A stretch of 64,000 nt of DNA from Phoronis australis. Lineage: Eukaryota > Phoronida > Phoronidae. Below the pieces are notes generated by a model. That model saw only the letters and a list, made by a program, of their open reading frames with translations, had not been told where the DNA came from and did no database searches. The position numbers and the translations under genes were made by a program. Location of the stretch: the NCBI GenBank assembly GCA_002633005.1, contig NMRA01000981.1:1-64000 (forward strand), in the 5' to 3' direction. The first letter of the stretch is position 1, and every line of letters starts with the position of its first letter. Of this stretch, positions 1-12,009 are shown piece after piece.

Positions 1-1080
1 GTCCCTGCACGGTGGGCAACCAACGCGCCGGTGTGCCGAGAAGCTGCTCAAACTTGATCGTCTAGAGGAAGTAAAACGTATAGCCCAGCCCAATGTAACA
101 TTTCACGTGAAAAGTTACCGCCCTTCAATAAAAAGTTACCTGAAATGTTACACTTCAGTCCTTGAAAGGTTACAGTCGCGTGAAATGTTACTGAAACGTT
201 ACATGAAGTGTGACACACAACTTGAAATTGTTACCTTTTCTATTAAAAAGGCTTAGCTTGTAGAAAATGTTCCTTTAAGACCGGCCGTAAATATTTTCAA
301 GCCTTAAACTCTATTAAACAATTTCATGTAGTCATGCCGCCCGTCTACTGAAATGCTACATTGACGTCGTCCGCCCGTGCCTTGAAGAAGCACTTAAGCC
401 CGTCTTCCATAAAAAATGTTCATGCCTTCATGCATCACCCGTTCGCACACCCGTCTTTTGAAAAGTTCCCACCCAATTATTCCATTCATGCCACTTCCCA
501 TAATAGTCGTTAACTGCCGGAAGACAAGGTACAGGTGATGCAAACGATACTGAAATGAAATACACTTCTATTATTTGTAAGAAACAAAACTGGTGTACCA
601 ATTTTATCAAATATCATATATAATTGTAAATATTACTTTAACCTTTTGCATGTTATATACGCATATCCGTTATGTGGTTCTTATTTTCACAATTTAATTT
701 CTGTACACACTTCTTGTCTGTAATTGCAATACGGAGAACATGTTGCTAAACCCGCATGATGGAAAATTTCATGATGAAATTTTCACGTTTTACGTAACAT
801 TTTCTCCGACTTGCCGTCCTCCTATCGTAACTTTTCCGTCCTTCTAATTCCTTACATTTTTCCATTTCTCACCCTGGATTCACCAGAAGTTGCTTACCAA
901 TGCAATGCTGGAGAAACGCACACATTGCATATGACTAATCGAGGAGTGCATCATAAATATGTTGAAGCTACATACGTAACATTTTCACGATTTTCCGCCG
1001 TTAACCGGTAACATTTTCACATTTTGTTTGCCTCACTATTGGAAAAGTTAGTTGGAACAATGATGTGCGATGCTGAAGAA
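1..1080. repeat. Diverged dispersed repeat rich in GAAAATGTTAC / GTAACATTTTC cores
   Basis: No gene is visible. The 11-base core GAAAATGTTAC or its complement recurs in many variants on both strands (around 90-240, 790-800, 975-1015). Between 250 and 480 it is mixed with a GACCGGC / CCCGTCTT motif. The same two motifs recur together in the arrays near 41.3, 45.4, 53.6-56.8 and 57.3 kb, so this looks like an old, scrambled member of the same repeat family. Short ORFs here have no recognisable content. Confidence 0.6.
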
Positions 1081-4000
1081 ACTTACACAATACTCGCAAG
1101 GCTGATTTGATGGGAAATGTCACCATGAGTGTCTGATATAAGCTTCTAGTCAGACGGAAAATGTTACCAAGGCTGCATAGCACTCAAAAAGAGTGAAAAT
1201 GTTACGGATATAATTACAACAACAAATTAAGCAACATGAAAGAAAATATTAATAAAATATCATTCAAGATATATCTATCATGCAGAACCTGTTTAGTGCT
1301 TCAATGATACACCTGCTTTAAGGCTGTACTTTACTGCGCGTTCCTCAAAAATTGCAGAAACAAACAGATTAATGTCCAAAGTAACTTTTTCAAGACACTA
1401 AATAGTAATCAAAAGGCGAAGAAAATGTGAAATGTTACCAGGGGTACATAATATAGCCTGTTAGAAGGAACTAATTTTTCAAAACACTAAATAGTAATCG
1501 AAAGGCGAAGAAAATGTGAAATGTTACCAGGGGTACATAATATAGCCTGTTAGAAGGAAGTAACTTTTTCAAGGCACTAAATAGTAATCGAAAGGCGAAG
1601 AAAATGTGAAATGTTACCAGGGGTACATAATATAGCCTGTTAGAAGGAACTATTTTTTCAAAACACTAAATAGTAATCGAAAGGCGAAGAAAATGTGAAA
1701 TGTTACAAGGGGTACATAATATAGCCTGTTAGAAGGAAGTAACTTTTTCAAGGCACTAAATAGTAATCGAAAGGCGAAGAAAATGTGAAATGTTACCAGG
1801 GGTACATAATATAGCCTGTTAGAAGGAGTGAAATTACAAACCTTGAGACTACGTTTCAGAGCTTGTTTTGCAGCGTCACGCCACCAAAAACGTTTTTGTT
1901 GTCCTTAATAAAAATTTCAAGTCCCTGAACAGTATTTGCAAGGCGGAGAGAATGCGGATTATTCACGATATAGCTATGTGCTTCAAACATAGACGTAGTC
2001 TGGGATTGCATCATACTGCACGTTTTTTCATTATCATGGCTCCAAACTCGTGTTTAATTATCCTAAATAACTGTTTCACAAAAAAACCACTATTCACAAG
2101 GCGGGGAGAATGTGAAATATTACCACAAGAGCTTGACGAAACCAGTAAGAGGGATTCAAAAACCTGAAAATGTTACCAGCTTTGCATGAAGTTACGTTGA
2201 AGGACTGCAAATTAGTATTAGTGAAAATGTTACGTATATAGGTATGTTAACTAATAAAACAACATAAAAGAATATGGATATGAAACATGATCCACAATAC
2301 TGGTAGGATGCAAAACCTGTTTTGTGCTATAATGATAAATACGCTAAGAGACTGCAACTTACTTTGCGTTTTGCAGTATTGTAACACCATATACAATTAA
2401 AAATGTCTTATGAATCTTTTTCACGACTTTAAATAGTAATCAGGAGGCGAAGAACATGTGAAATGTTACCATAGGTTCCTGATATAGAATATTAAAAGTA
2501 AGGAAAACCTCATGCTCGAGGACTACATTTCACGACATGTTTTGCATCATCAGAGCACCATACACATTGTTATTGCGTTAAACAACTTTTTCAAGTCACT
2601 AAACGGTGTAAGCATGGCTGAGTTGATGGGTAATATTACCATGAGTGTATGATATAAGCCTCTAGAAAGACGGAAAACGTGAAAATGTTACCAAGGTTGC
2701 ATGAAGTTACAATATAGGACTCAAAAAGAGTGAAAATGTTACGTATATAATTACATCAACAAATTAAGCAACATCAAAGAAAATATTAATAAAATATCAT
2801 TCAAGATATATCTATCATGCAGAACCTGTTTAGTGCTTCAATGATACACCTGCTTTAAGGCTGTACTTCACTGCGCGTTCCTCAAAATTGCAATAACAAA
2901 CACATTAATGTCTTAAGTAACTTTTTCAAGACACTAAACAGTAATCGAAAGGCGAAGAAAATGTGAAATGTTACCAGGGGTACATAATATAGCCTGTTAG
3001 AAGGAGTGAAATTGCAAACCTTGAGACTACGTTTCAGAGCTTGTTTTGCAGCGTCACGCCACCAAACTAGTTATTGTTGTCCTTAATAAAATTTTCAAGT
3101 CCCTGAACAGTATTTGCAAGGCGGAGAGAATGCGGATTATTCACGATATAGCTATGTGTTTCAAACATAGACGTAGTCTGGGATTGCATCATACTGCACG
3201 TTTTTTCATTATCATGGCTCCAAACTCGTGTTTAATTATCCTAAATAACTGTTTCACAAAAGACACTATTCACAAGGCGGGAGAATGTGAAATGTTACCA
3301 CAAGAGCTTGACGAAACCAGTAAGAGGGATTGAAAAACCTGAAAATGTTACCAGCTTTGCATGAAGTTACATTGAAGGACTGCAAATTAGTGAAAATGTT
3401 ACGTATATAGGTATGTTAACTAATAAAACAACATAAAAGAATGTGGATATGAAACATGATCCACGATATTGCTAGGATGCAAAACCTGTTTTGTGCTATA
3501 ATGATAAATACGCTAAGAGACTGCAACTTACTTTGCGTTTTGCAGTATTGTAACACCATATACAATTAAAAATGTCTTATGAAACTTTTTCACGACTTTA
3601 AATAGTAATCAGGAGGCAAAAACATGTGAAATGTTATCATAGGTTCCTGATATAGAATATTAAAAGTAAGGAAAACCTCATGCTCGAGGACTACATTTCA
3701 CGACTTGTTTTGCATCATCAGAGCACCATACACATTGTTATTGCGTTAAACAACTTTTTCAAGTCACTAAACGGTGTTAGCATGGCTGAGTTGATGGGTA
3801 ATATTACCATGAGTGTGTGATATAAGCTTCTAGAAAGACGGAAAACGTGAAAATGTTACCAAGGCTGCATGAAGTTACAATATAGGACTCAAAAAGGGTG
3901 AAAATGTTACGTATATAATTATGACAACAAATTAAGCAACATGAAAGAAAATTTTAATAAAATATCATTCAAGATATATCTATCATGCAGAACCTGTTTA

Positions 4001-4420
4001 GTGCTTCAATGATACACCTGCTTTGAAGCTGTACTTTACTGCGCGTTCCTCAAAATTGCAGCAACAAACACATTAATGTCTTAAGTAACTTTTTCAAGAC
4101 CCTAAATAGTAATCGAAAGGCGAAGAAAATGTGAAATGTTACCAGGGGTATATAATATAGCCTGTTAGAAAGAGTGAAAATTGCAAACCTTGAGACTACG
4201 TTTCAGAGCTTTTTTGCAGCGTCACGACAGCAAAAACGTTTTTGTTGTCCTTGATAAAATTTTCAAGTCCAGAACAGTATTTTCAAGGTGGAGAGAATGT
4301 GAAATGTTACACTGAGTGCTGGACATAAAATGCTAGAAGGAAGTTAATCGTGAAAATGCTACGAGGCCTGCAGGAAATCACGATTGAGGGACGGCAAATT
4401 TGTGAAAATGTTTCGTACAC
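1080..4420. repeat. Tandem array of ~1.17-kb units, about three copies
   Basis: Landmark sequences recur in the same order. A stretch beginning AACCTGTTTAGTGCTTC is at about 1287, 2822 and 3990. A stretch beginning AACCTTGAGACTACG is at about 1837, 3017 and 4184. The unit is therefore about 1.17 kb; the first is longer by about 357 bp because of the nested 89/90-bp array. Copies are roughly 90-95 percent alike by eye. Parallel ORFs of 99 and 95 codons start at 1868 and 3046, but the third copy carries indels and the peptide resembles nothing I know, so I treat them as chance ORFs kept by recent duplication. Confidence 0.85.
1381..1826. repeat. 89/90-bp tandem repeat, five copies, alternating types
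   Basis: The CACTAAATAGTAATC landmark falls at 1396, 1485, 1575, 1664 and 1754, giving spacings of 89, 90, 89 and 90. Odd copies carry GTAACTTTTTCAAGGCAC and even copies CTATTTTTTCAAAACAC (small variants), so the true period is a dimer of about 179 bp. The equivalent segment occurs once in each of the later 1.17-kb units (about 2925-3005 and 4086-4170), so the amplification is local to the first unit. Confidence 0.9.
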
Positions 4421-4710
4421 AGTTATGCCAACCAATAAATCTACATTTTAGAAAAGGCAATTAACGGATATTCCTCGATATAGCTATGACACTCAACTTA
4501 GCTTAGTGCTGAAAACTTATGCTCACTGTGGAACTATATTAAAATGGTATGATCAATGGGCGTATGCCGATACTTCATTATGGCTGTGAGATATCGAGCT
4601 TTATTAAGGGCGAATGTATTGAAATGCTCCACACAAAATTTGGCAAAGAAATTTAAGATTTGCATAGTAGGGCAATTTCACTGGATGTTAGAGGTGAGAT
4701 GTGTCGTTAC

Positions 4711-5727
4711 AGTGGCGATCTAGGATATTACAAGGGGGGACAACTTTTTGTCCGGCTGTAAGCATTTGCGCAAACTGGGCCACGATTGTAGATGCGCATA
4801 GCACCGAATGGGGGGAGGTCGGGAGGGGGGTTTGCCCCCTCCCGCCCAGGACATTTTTCTGTTTTTACCTCTAAATATCAAGCATTTTCCTTGATTCCTG
4901 AAGTATTATCTAAGAAAAAAAGGCAAAAAAAAAAAAAAAAAACACGGAGAACGTGTCAAACAGGAGAAACTGCAAGTACCAAAGACTCGAACTCGCGACC
5001 TGGAGGATAGCACGCGCGTGCATTACCACTACACCACCACCACTTACTTACTGTTCTTACACTAAGACACTAAGAGACCTACTTGTTTATGGTCCACAGC
5101 GTTTGCGCGCAAAACCTACTTCTTTTTGTTATTCTTATTACACGTTTTATATTTTGTGCAATCGGTTCTTAACAAATTTGTCGTATTTAAAATTGTCTTC
5201 AAATGCCCAAAACACCAAATCCGTTTTTCGTGTTGGCAATAATGACGGAATTGCTTTGGGAATCGTCTTAAGATAAGGTTCGACAAAGAGAGTTTCTGAG
5301 TGATTCACTTAGGCTTCCATTAAAATTCACATCTTACCAGCAGCTTCTGTTTTTCATCGTCACTCAGGTTCCATTTTCTTTAAAAAATGAAGTGAATTTC
5401 CTTCATTGCACAGTGGAGCAGACGACGGAAACGGATTCGTAGTGCGCAGCGCCACTGCCAGTCGCCTGGGATATCGCGGGAGAGCCTATACTTAGCCATA
5501 GTTCCGTTACGAATGCACCGTGTTCCGAATTTGACATTTGAAATTGGATTNCCCCCCCCCCAACGCTAAAACTGCACACATTTAAATCTTTTTTCATTCG
5601 AATAATTTTTATTACCGGGGCTAATTAATAAACTCAACATTTCCCTACGCTCTTACTGTTTTATTTTTTGCGGCAGTCAGGTGGAGAGGGGGCGGGCCCC
5701 CTGGGCCCCCCCTAAATCCGCCTATGC
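4711..5727. mobile_element. Non-autonomous DNA transposon with G-rich imperfect terminal repeats
   Basis: The left end reads AGTGGCGATCTAGGAT, then a G run. The right end read backwards is GGCATAGGCGGATTTAGG, then a G run. Together these give imperfect terminal inverted repeats of the kind seen in many marine invertebrate MITEs. The six bases CGTTAC occur directly outside both ends (4705-4710 and 5728-5733), a candidate target duplication. No transposase is visible inside. The interior holds a poly-A run (about 4925-4941), a tRNA-like promoter on the minus strand and a C run beside an unresolved base at 5551. Confidence 0.5.
4981..5040 (-). other. tRNA-like internal pol III promoter (SINE head or tRNA pseudogene)
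   Basis: On the minus strand the sequence runs TGTAGTGGTAATG (A-box-like, about 5021-5035) and then GCGAGTTCGAGTCT (B-box-like, about 4983-4996), spaced as in a tRNA or tRNA-derived SINE. A full cloverleaf with paired acceptor arms is not evident, so I do not call a functional tRNA. It lies inside the TIR element at 4711-5727, which suggests a SINE fragment captured there. Confidence 0.5.
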
Positions 5728-5864
5728 CGTTACTCTTTGGTTGCATACCAACTTCCTAGAATTATGAAATATTGGCTAAAACTATTAAAATTGATGCCTC
5801 AAAAATTACATGTTATTGCTATGAATTGGAGTACAGTATGACAGAAAATGCTGAGAAACCGTGC

Positions 5865-6164
5865 TGGGTTAATGGTGTTAAGAAATTGCTATTTCAGTTT
5901 GGTTTTAAAGAAGCATGGTACAATTAAGGTGTAGGTTCCGAGACAAGCTTCATAACACTTTTTAAACAGAGATGCAAAGATATTGATCAGCAAAAATGGC
6001 AAGAAATTTTGAACAAATCGGTTAAGCTGGAAAGTTACAAAACTTTTAAGTTAAATATATGTTTTGAAAATTATTTAGATATAATTGGCTATGTAAATGA
6101 TAGATCTGATATGCTAAGATTAAGATGTTTAGCGCATACACCAATGAAAAGAGTAGACAACTGA
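5865..6164 (+). pseudogene. LINE retrotransposon reverse transcriptase, C-terminal tail (decayed)
   Basis: Reading from 5865, the frame gives a peptide starting WVNGVKKLLFQFGF, then FKQRCKDIDQQKWQEIL, KLESYKTFK and LRLRCLAH. This order is the thumb/C-terminal tail common to many LINE reverse-transcriptase ORFs of invertebrates (family patterns W-x-x-x-V, F-KQR, KL-x-x-Y-x-x-FK, L-x-x-LR). One in-frame TAA sits where the family usually has Gln (about 5925), and the frame closes at 6162-6164 before the usual end motif. No endonuclease, palm domain or A-tail is present. It is a 5'-truncated, inactivated fragment. The family identity is recognised from memory. Confidence 0.65.
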
Positions 6165-6215
6165 ACCTTAGCCGACCAGAAAGGTTACTTTTTCATAGAC
6201 AAAAATTAGTTGTAA

Positions 6216-6530
6216 GGACTACATGAATTGTGTAATAACTGATTTCGATGATAGTTACACTGGGACGGCGTAATGAGATTCAACAAATTGAAAATCATAC
6301 GTTTGGAACGACTGCTTTCCAAGCCAGCGGCAGGTGATGGCTCGTTCATAGGAGGGTCAGATATCTCACTGTGTGGCTAAACTAAAAACACAATATATGT
6401 TAGCCATTTCACTACGGAGAAGCCCAAAACTCGGTGAAACACAAAATAGTGACCATCGTGGACACTTGATTTTGCTCTTATTTATAATTGTAGACAAATT
6501 AATGTAGCAACTAATGTTTCTTACCCAATT
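6216..6530 (-). pseudogene. Stray copy of one exon and its flanks from the SET/recombinase gene
   Basis: About 300 bp match 17262-17610, which holds the proline-rich exon at 17373-17465 of the main minus-strand gene. The copied exon begins after the same TTTAG acceptor and keeps the MNEPSPAAG-like core, but it has an internal deletion of about 24 nt. Up to a GT donor it is 76 nt, no longer a multiple of three. It is therefore a duplicated and broken fragment, lying about 11 kb from its source. It could alternatively be the remnant of a second gene copy. Confidence 0.7.
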
Positions 6531-7790
6531 TTCCAGCGAATAGTCTGGTGAATGTATTTCTCTTTTTTAAATAATCTTCGTTAAAGGCACGACAAGACTG
6601 TTTGTTAGCGAGCTTGATACTGGTATTTTTGTAAGTTCGGAACAGTCTCCTTTTTCAGGTGTGCAGGTATGAAGTAAAATAGGGAGAGTCATAACAAACA
6701 AACAAATAAAACAGTAGCTATATTTCGTCAAATCAATAAGCAATGAGTGGAAGGAACATATACATGGCGAAATAAGCAGCAAAATACACGTGACAACGGG
6801 AAGAGGGCCATACGTAGGATGCCCGGAGATATTAACAAGACCAGTAAAAGACTTGCATCTGAACACACGCCCAATGTATTCTAAAAATGACACTTTCTGT
6901 TACAATTGAATAGAGCACTCCAATCTACACATATTGCAGGACAATGCTTCCATGCGTGTTTTACCTCACCCAACTATAAAACACAAAGCAATTAACAAAA
7001 TGGTGCATGTAATTATTTTTCAAGCAACACGCCTCGAGAAGTTGTGCCGTGCCTCCCTCTTTAAAAGCATACCTTCAATATTATTAGCGTCATTAAAATT
7101 GTTTATATCTTCATTTTCTTATTCATTGTACACTAGATATTAATATTATGATCAGACCAATAGAGATAATTGTATTTTGTCATATCATTACCACGCTTAT
7201 TATATAGTAGCTTACCCATTCGGTTACCAGTGGCAGTTACAATCAAAAATCACTCTTGAAGTGGCACTGAGATCATTTGTGAAGACAAATCTAGGTGCAC
7301 TGTAAAAGCCGTACAATGCATCGTATTGAGTCATTCAATTGACGAACTTGAGCCATGTTTTTTGTTGGAGTACACTATTGGTGGGCCTATCAGTCACCGC
7401 TTATTCTATGCTAGGGAAACAATACAACTTCGCGAATTTTGACTATATCGATTATTTTTTTGCATCATGAGACAACGAAAGATGGTGCGAATACTGCAGT
7501 CAGTTGTGCAAAAATATGTAGGCGAATTACATGAACATCGAATACGACCACTGAAGCTATGGGCTATTAGTGCGCCTGTTGACCGCCAGGATCTCTAGTT
7601 GTCTTCCGCCTTTAGGCGCCATTGCTGAGACGTTTTCTCTCCACCGGAGACCGCTCGATTGAAATAGTGGTATGTGTCGCTATTGGTCAAGTATATATTA
7701 TCATGTATATGTGCTTATCACATTTACTTTCATGTGGTTTGTACCAGAGAAGTTTTGTTCATGTTTCATTAGAATTTGGTACTTTTGCAA
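6531..7790. other. No gene recognised
   Basis: AT-rich sequence. The longest ORF (6567-6893, minus) gives a cysteine- and leucine-rich peptide without a recognisable domain or splice context. I see no strong repeat of other parts of the window and no RNA gene. Confidence 0.5.
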
Positions 7791-7794
7791 TATT

Positions 7795-8400
7795 TCCCGG
7801 TTGACACTGCCATGTTAGCTCAACTCAAGATTACTGCAACACCTGTTGTTAATGAATGAAACAGCATCGTCGATTCTGAAGTTTTTTGCCCGCACGAGTT
7901 TCCCGCTAATGTTTTCCGGACATAATATGGAGGAACAAGTTGCAGCATTTCACCTTTTTTAATTTTTCTATACTTGTGACCATTTGACCATTTTTCACGA
8001 AATTGTCTGAAGTGATACCATTTTCACCAATATGGACCTTAAAAACAACTTCCGCTTTTTCGCAGACTCGTGCTCTAGCAAATACGTACCAGGGTCACCA
8101 TAGGATCGAATTCAAACCCTTGGGACCGTAACCCAGGCGGGGGATAGAAGGGTCTCAGTCAATTTGACCTTATGAAAAGCGACGATCTGCAGAAGTCTGT
8201 AGATTAGTTCATTTTTTGACCGCCAGGTGACTCCTTCCATTCAACATGGCGGTATTACTACCATGTACGGGGAAATAGTGCGAGCAGAAATTTCACGATA
8301 AAATATGAAGGGAACGGGGTAGGAAAAATTTCCAAAATCATTTGTGTAAGTCAATGTCGTCATATTGTAAACAATTACCACATAGGGTTATACCGTAATC
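7795..8400 (+). repeat. Dispersed repeat, ~600 bp, diverged copy of 12010-12610
   Basis: Both copies run in the same order. They share a GACATGGC/GACACTGCC start, an AATTCAAA-CCTTGGGAC segment, a GACCGCCAG/GGCCGCCAG segment followed by TTCAACATG, an ATAGTGCGAGCA segment and a CATTGTAAACAATTA end. Many indels separate them. No protein is conserved between the copies, so this is a mobile or dispersed repeat rather than a gene. Confidence 0.75.
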
Positions 8401-8560
8401 GTTCGGGTTAACGCCCATGCTCAGTTAACCGCCCATCCCCGACTTTAAGTGGATTTTCGATTTAACCGCCCACTGCTCGGTTAAGCGCCCCCCTGCGATT
8501 TTTGAAGATTTCCAGTTAAGCGCCCACCTCTCGGCTCGGAGCCCGACCAGGCCCGTCGTG
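8385..8560. repeat. GTTAACCGCCCA-type microrepeat (MITE end?)
   Basis: Variants of GTTAACGCCCA, GTTAACCGCCCA and GTTAAGCGCCC recur five times at roughly 28-45 bp spacing. A similar start (GGGTTAACACCCTGGGCGCTT) occurs at about 44470. This resembles the ends of a MITE family in which these motifs form the terminal region, but no paired inverted end is visible here. Confidence 0.4.
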
Positions 8561-8819
8561 GCCGGCCAGATTGACTCGTTATCCCGGCCAGTGGCTAGGA
8601 AACTGATCAGACATCACGAACATAAACCAGCCAAATTTCAGTGGAAATTAAATTTCCAGTCAAGAAAATACTATACTATTGAACCAAAGTAAAGTGCTGG
8701 TGATTATGTTGGCCCAATTAGCCACGAAACTGCAAATCTACTTACTCGTCGAATTCAGGTTCTGCTTTGGCCACAGCACCGTCAGGGCAGAAGTTGTACA
8801 TTGACAATCATTATTTGAG

Positions 8820-9075
8820 TAAATGTAAATGTGAATAAAGATTCCCCTAACACCTGGCCGTGATATGGAAATTGAGTTGTTTCACAACAGTTTCTGCTAG
8901 CAAACACTAAATTAGCATGAGCTCACACGGCCTCGGTGTCCTGTCAATTAGTTTTATTGCACCTATAAGCCGGTGATTTATTCATTGCTGGCTTCTCAAA
9001 TCATTTGTACTCACGAACACTCCAATGGCATTACAAATTGCATCGAATGTGACAGACTTTGTTTCAGTTTTATAT
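8820..9075 (+). repeat. Dispersed repeat, ~250 bp, copy of 40968-41218
   Basis: Starts at AATAAAGATTCCCCTAAC and includes CACACGGCCTCGGTGTCC and GATTTATTCATTGCTGGCTT. The same order and orientation occur at 40968-41218 with about 85-90 percent identity by eye. No coding potential is conserved. Confidence 0.8.
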
Positions 9076-9215
9076 AAGTATTGATTAGGGTGAGAATAAT
9101 TCATTTTGAAACAGAACGCTCGGTAATAAATGACAACCCGCAATCCCCGAGCCGACTTAGGACGAGCTAGAGCTCATCAGTCCCGACTTCTCAGGTGGAT
9201 CGTTAAGTTTTACAG

Positions 9216-9290
9216 ACTATCAACTCGAACAAGAATACAGTGATGAAGAAATACTAGAGAGGCGCCGTGAACAAGCTCAAACAACGGAAC
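9216..9290 (+). CDS. Possible isolated exon, acidic peptide (unidentified)
   Basis: Seventy-five bases lie between a good acceptor (TTAAGTTTTACAG) and a donor (GTATGT). In the frame entered after two bases they encode an acidic peptide (YQLEQEYSDEEILERRREQ, continuing) that looks more like protein than chance. No partner exon could be linked on either side, and I do not recognise the peptide. It could belong to a decayed gene or be coincidental. Confidence 0.2.
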
Positions 9291-9299
9291 GTATGTAGA

Positions 9300-12000
9300 T
9301 ATTTTGGTAAGCCGGCATTCGTCAGGCACGGCTGTCGACGTCTGAAGGCCACAGACATGGAGATGTTTCACGGCCTCATACTTGCTATTTTCTGCGTAAA
9401 TTTCATTCTTCACTACCATGAGTCACTTCCTAAGCATTTCGGACTCTCGAGGAAGTAAAAAAAAAACGATAAACCCCCCTTCCTTGCAGCTGCTTAGTTT
9501 GGACAAGCGGGAGCGATGCACCGCAGCATAGCGGCATTCACTCCTCTGCATATGAACCACTGACATCGCTAGCGTTGTTTCTCACCTTCCTCACAGGTTA
9601 ACGTGACACCTCTTGGTTAGGTAAGGTCGACCGTATGCAAGGTGATGTGGATATAAACCGATTAAGATGGCAAAACAGACTTATTAAATCGGGTGGCATT
9701 CTCCGTTAACTCTCACAGCTAGGTGTCATCGAAGATATGTATAGAAGTAGAAAAGACCAATGATGAAAGTCAAGCACTTTTTCAAATGATAGTTTTAAGT
9801 GTGGAATTTAGTTTTAACGAGGTGAAAACTCAAAATCGGTAACCCAAATCCGGTCACAACCTGTTCAAAATGCATGCAAAGAGATTAGTAGAGAAAGTGA
9901 AAGGAAGTACTGTAGCCCCTAAATGGCCAACCGAGGGGCTTCGTGTTGCCTTACAGAAGACTGGCCAGTAGAGGCGCTCTTTAGTGAATTATGCCTCACA
10001 CTGATTAAATCATCAAAGCCACATTGTTATAAGTACCTTTTGAGCATAGAAGTACATTTCAAGGAGGTCTTCGATGTTTTTAATTCCTTCCAACTTGAAC
10101 GAATACAAAATTTTTATTGCGAAGTCCTTCATTCAGTTCCCTCTCACATTCCCATGGCCCATATATTTTCTTCCTTTAGTGACCTCTAATGATTGAGATC
10201 ATCATCCCGTTCTTGGTGATATGTTGGACTGACAACGCGTCTTTTTCCAACATTTCATTTACTCCTATGCTAAAATTGTTTCGATTTCAGCTTTTACTTT
10301 CCAAACATTTGCCCACAAACGTACTATAGGTGATAGGCTAGAAATTGTTCGTCAATGTGCAGTAAAAGCAATGACAGAATATGCACCTAAGTGGAGAGTG
10401 TATTGTATCCAAATATATATAAACTTAGAAGTTCTTGTGGACTGTTGTAAGATCCTTATGGCGGTAAAGAATTAGCATGCCGTACCATTGGTAAAATTTA
10501 GGATAATCCGTTATAGAGTTGACATGTGATTATAATGAATAGGCTTGTGAAATTAACCTGACACTGACGTTTCATCTATAACTGACAAATTTGCTAAGTG
10601 CAGAGTGCCGAAAATTTCTGTGACAAGCCGAACGAATGAATATGTAAAAGTGTTTATTTGCAAAGTCTTTTAGGTTATTCTTAAAATTGTGTTGGTTTCT
10701 GGTTCCCATTGCCCGACCCTCATGGGAGATGGGTAGGTAAAATATTTTAGTCTTTCACCTTCCGTTATTGGGTAGTGTTCGAAAGAACATATCTTACTTA
10801 CAAGTGGAAAAAAGAATTGTTTTTACACTTGTCCAATAAACTCTTTTGAGTCGCGCACATATTTTACAGGTGGTTCGCTAGAGGGAAACAAGATTATTTT
10901 TTGTTCATGCCTTGTCTTCTCACGTTTCTGTGTGGATATGCTAGCAACATGTACATTTAAAAGATGCTGATCTGAAAAAATAGGCCGATTTATGATGAGG
11001 TTACGCTGGCCACGTGCATATTTGGATGAGAAAGACATTTGCATTCAAAAATGTTAAACATAAGTTACCTTTTCATAGTTACAAGATTTTTCGTCTACAC
11101 CTATGTGGTGAAGTAACCTTTATTTTGCACATAGTCCTTAGGCGGCGGCCCTGCTGGTCACCTTTTATTGATTTTCGACAGTTTTTGACATTATTTTGAG
11201 CATCAGATTTTGGTGAGACATATTTTTGGGCTTTTAAATGATAAAGCACACTAAAAATCTACCAAGAAACTAGAAATCCTTTTAACACAGGTTTTATATC
11301 CCACTCGAACACAGATTATCGTAAACACTCCTTTTATCCACCCAATCAAGGCTATGGAACCAACTGCCTGACGTCATCACTTCAGACCCATAAGTTGAAA
11401 ACTTTGAGTTAACACTTTTGGGTTTTCAAGCCCAACTGTACCTAAAGTGCACAATACTATACATACTTTTTCTGTTAAAATTACATACTTTTTCTGTTAA
11501 AATTACATACTTTTTCTGTTAAAATTGTTGTGTGAATGTTGTGTTCCTGTTTTGTGGTTGTTGAGTATATCTAAGTTTGTTTTTGATATCATATTTATTA
11601 TTCATTTAATGTTTACTTTCACCTAACTGTCATTTCCCTCTGCTCATTACCAAACCAGACAGTATTTTCACCTTGATGGAGTTTAGTTAGATAAACTTGA
11701 TCGAACGATGATGAAGAAAATCTTACAAGTGTATCACCTTATTAATATATGTTTATTAAATTTGGAAATGCTAACAGTAAAATATGAATGATTATCACGA
11801 ACCACTACAATTGTGAAGCATAACAAAAGAATATGGTTTATCAAATTGTCAAAGCAAACCCTGGTAATGGTTTAAAATATTAAGACATTGACCTGCAAAC
11901 ATGATTTTGGTTTTGTTCGATTTTGCCTTTGGTTCTCATTCCGAAAATATATGAATATGTCCCCTACCATGTTTCCTCACTATTTTCTACTCTCTGTTCA
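9300..12000. other. No gene recognised
   Basis: AT-rich. Only short ORFs without recognisable domains. A stretch at about 10057-10110 resembles 57772-57830, so part of it is dispersed repeat. It also contains the short 22-bp tandem repeat listed separately. Confidence 0.5.
11461..11526 (+). repeat. 22-bp tandem repeat, three perfect copies
   Basis: ACATACTTTTTCTGTTAAAATT-type unit (22 bases) repeated at 11461, 11483 and 11505 without a difference. A minisatellite; no other feature attaches to it. Confidence 0.95.
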
Positions 12001-12009
12001 CACTATTTA

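Noticed and set aside
1381-1826. CRISPR-like regular repeats
   Set aside because: The whole 89/90-bp unit is repeated with no variable spacers, and the genome is eukaryotic.
1868-2167. Parallel ORFs of 99 and 95 codons (1868 and 3046)
   Set aside because: They are conserved only because the 1.17-kb units are recent duplicates; the third unit breaks the frame and the peptide shows no protein-like pattern.
4981-5040. Functional tRNA gene
   Set aside because: A and B boxes are present but I could not pair an acceptor stem, and it sits inside a mobile element.
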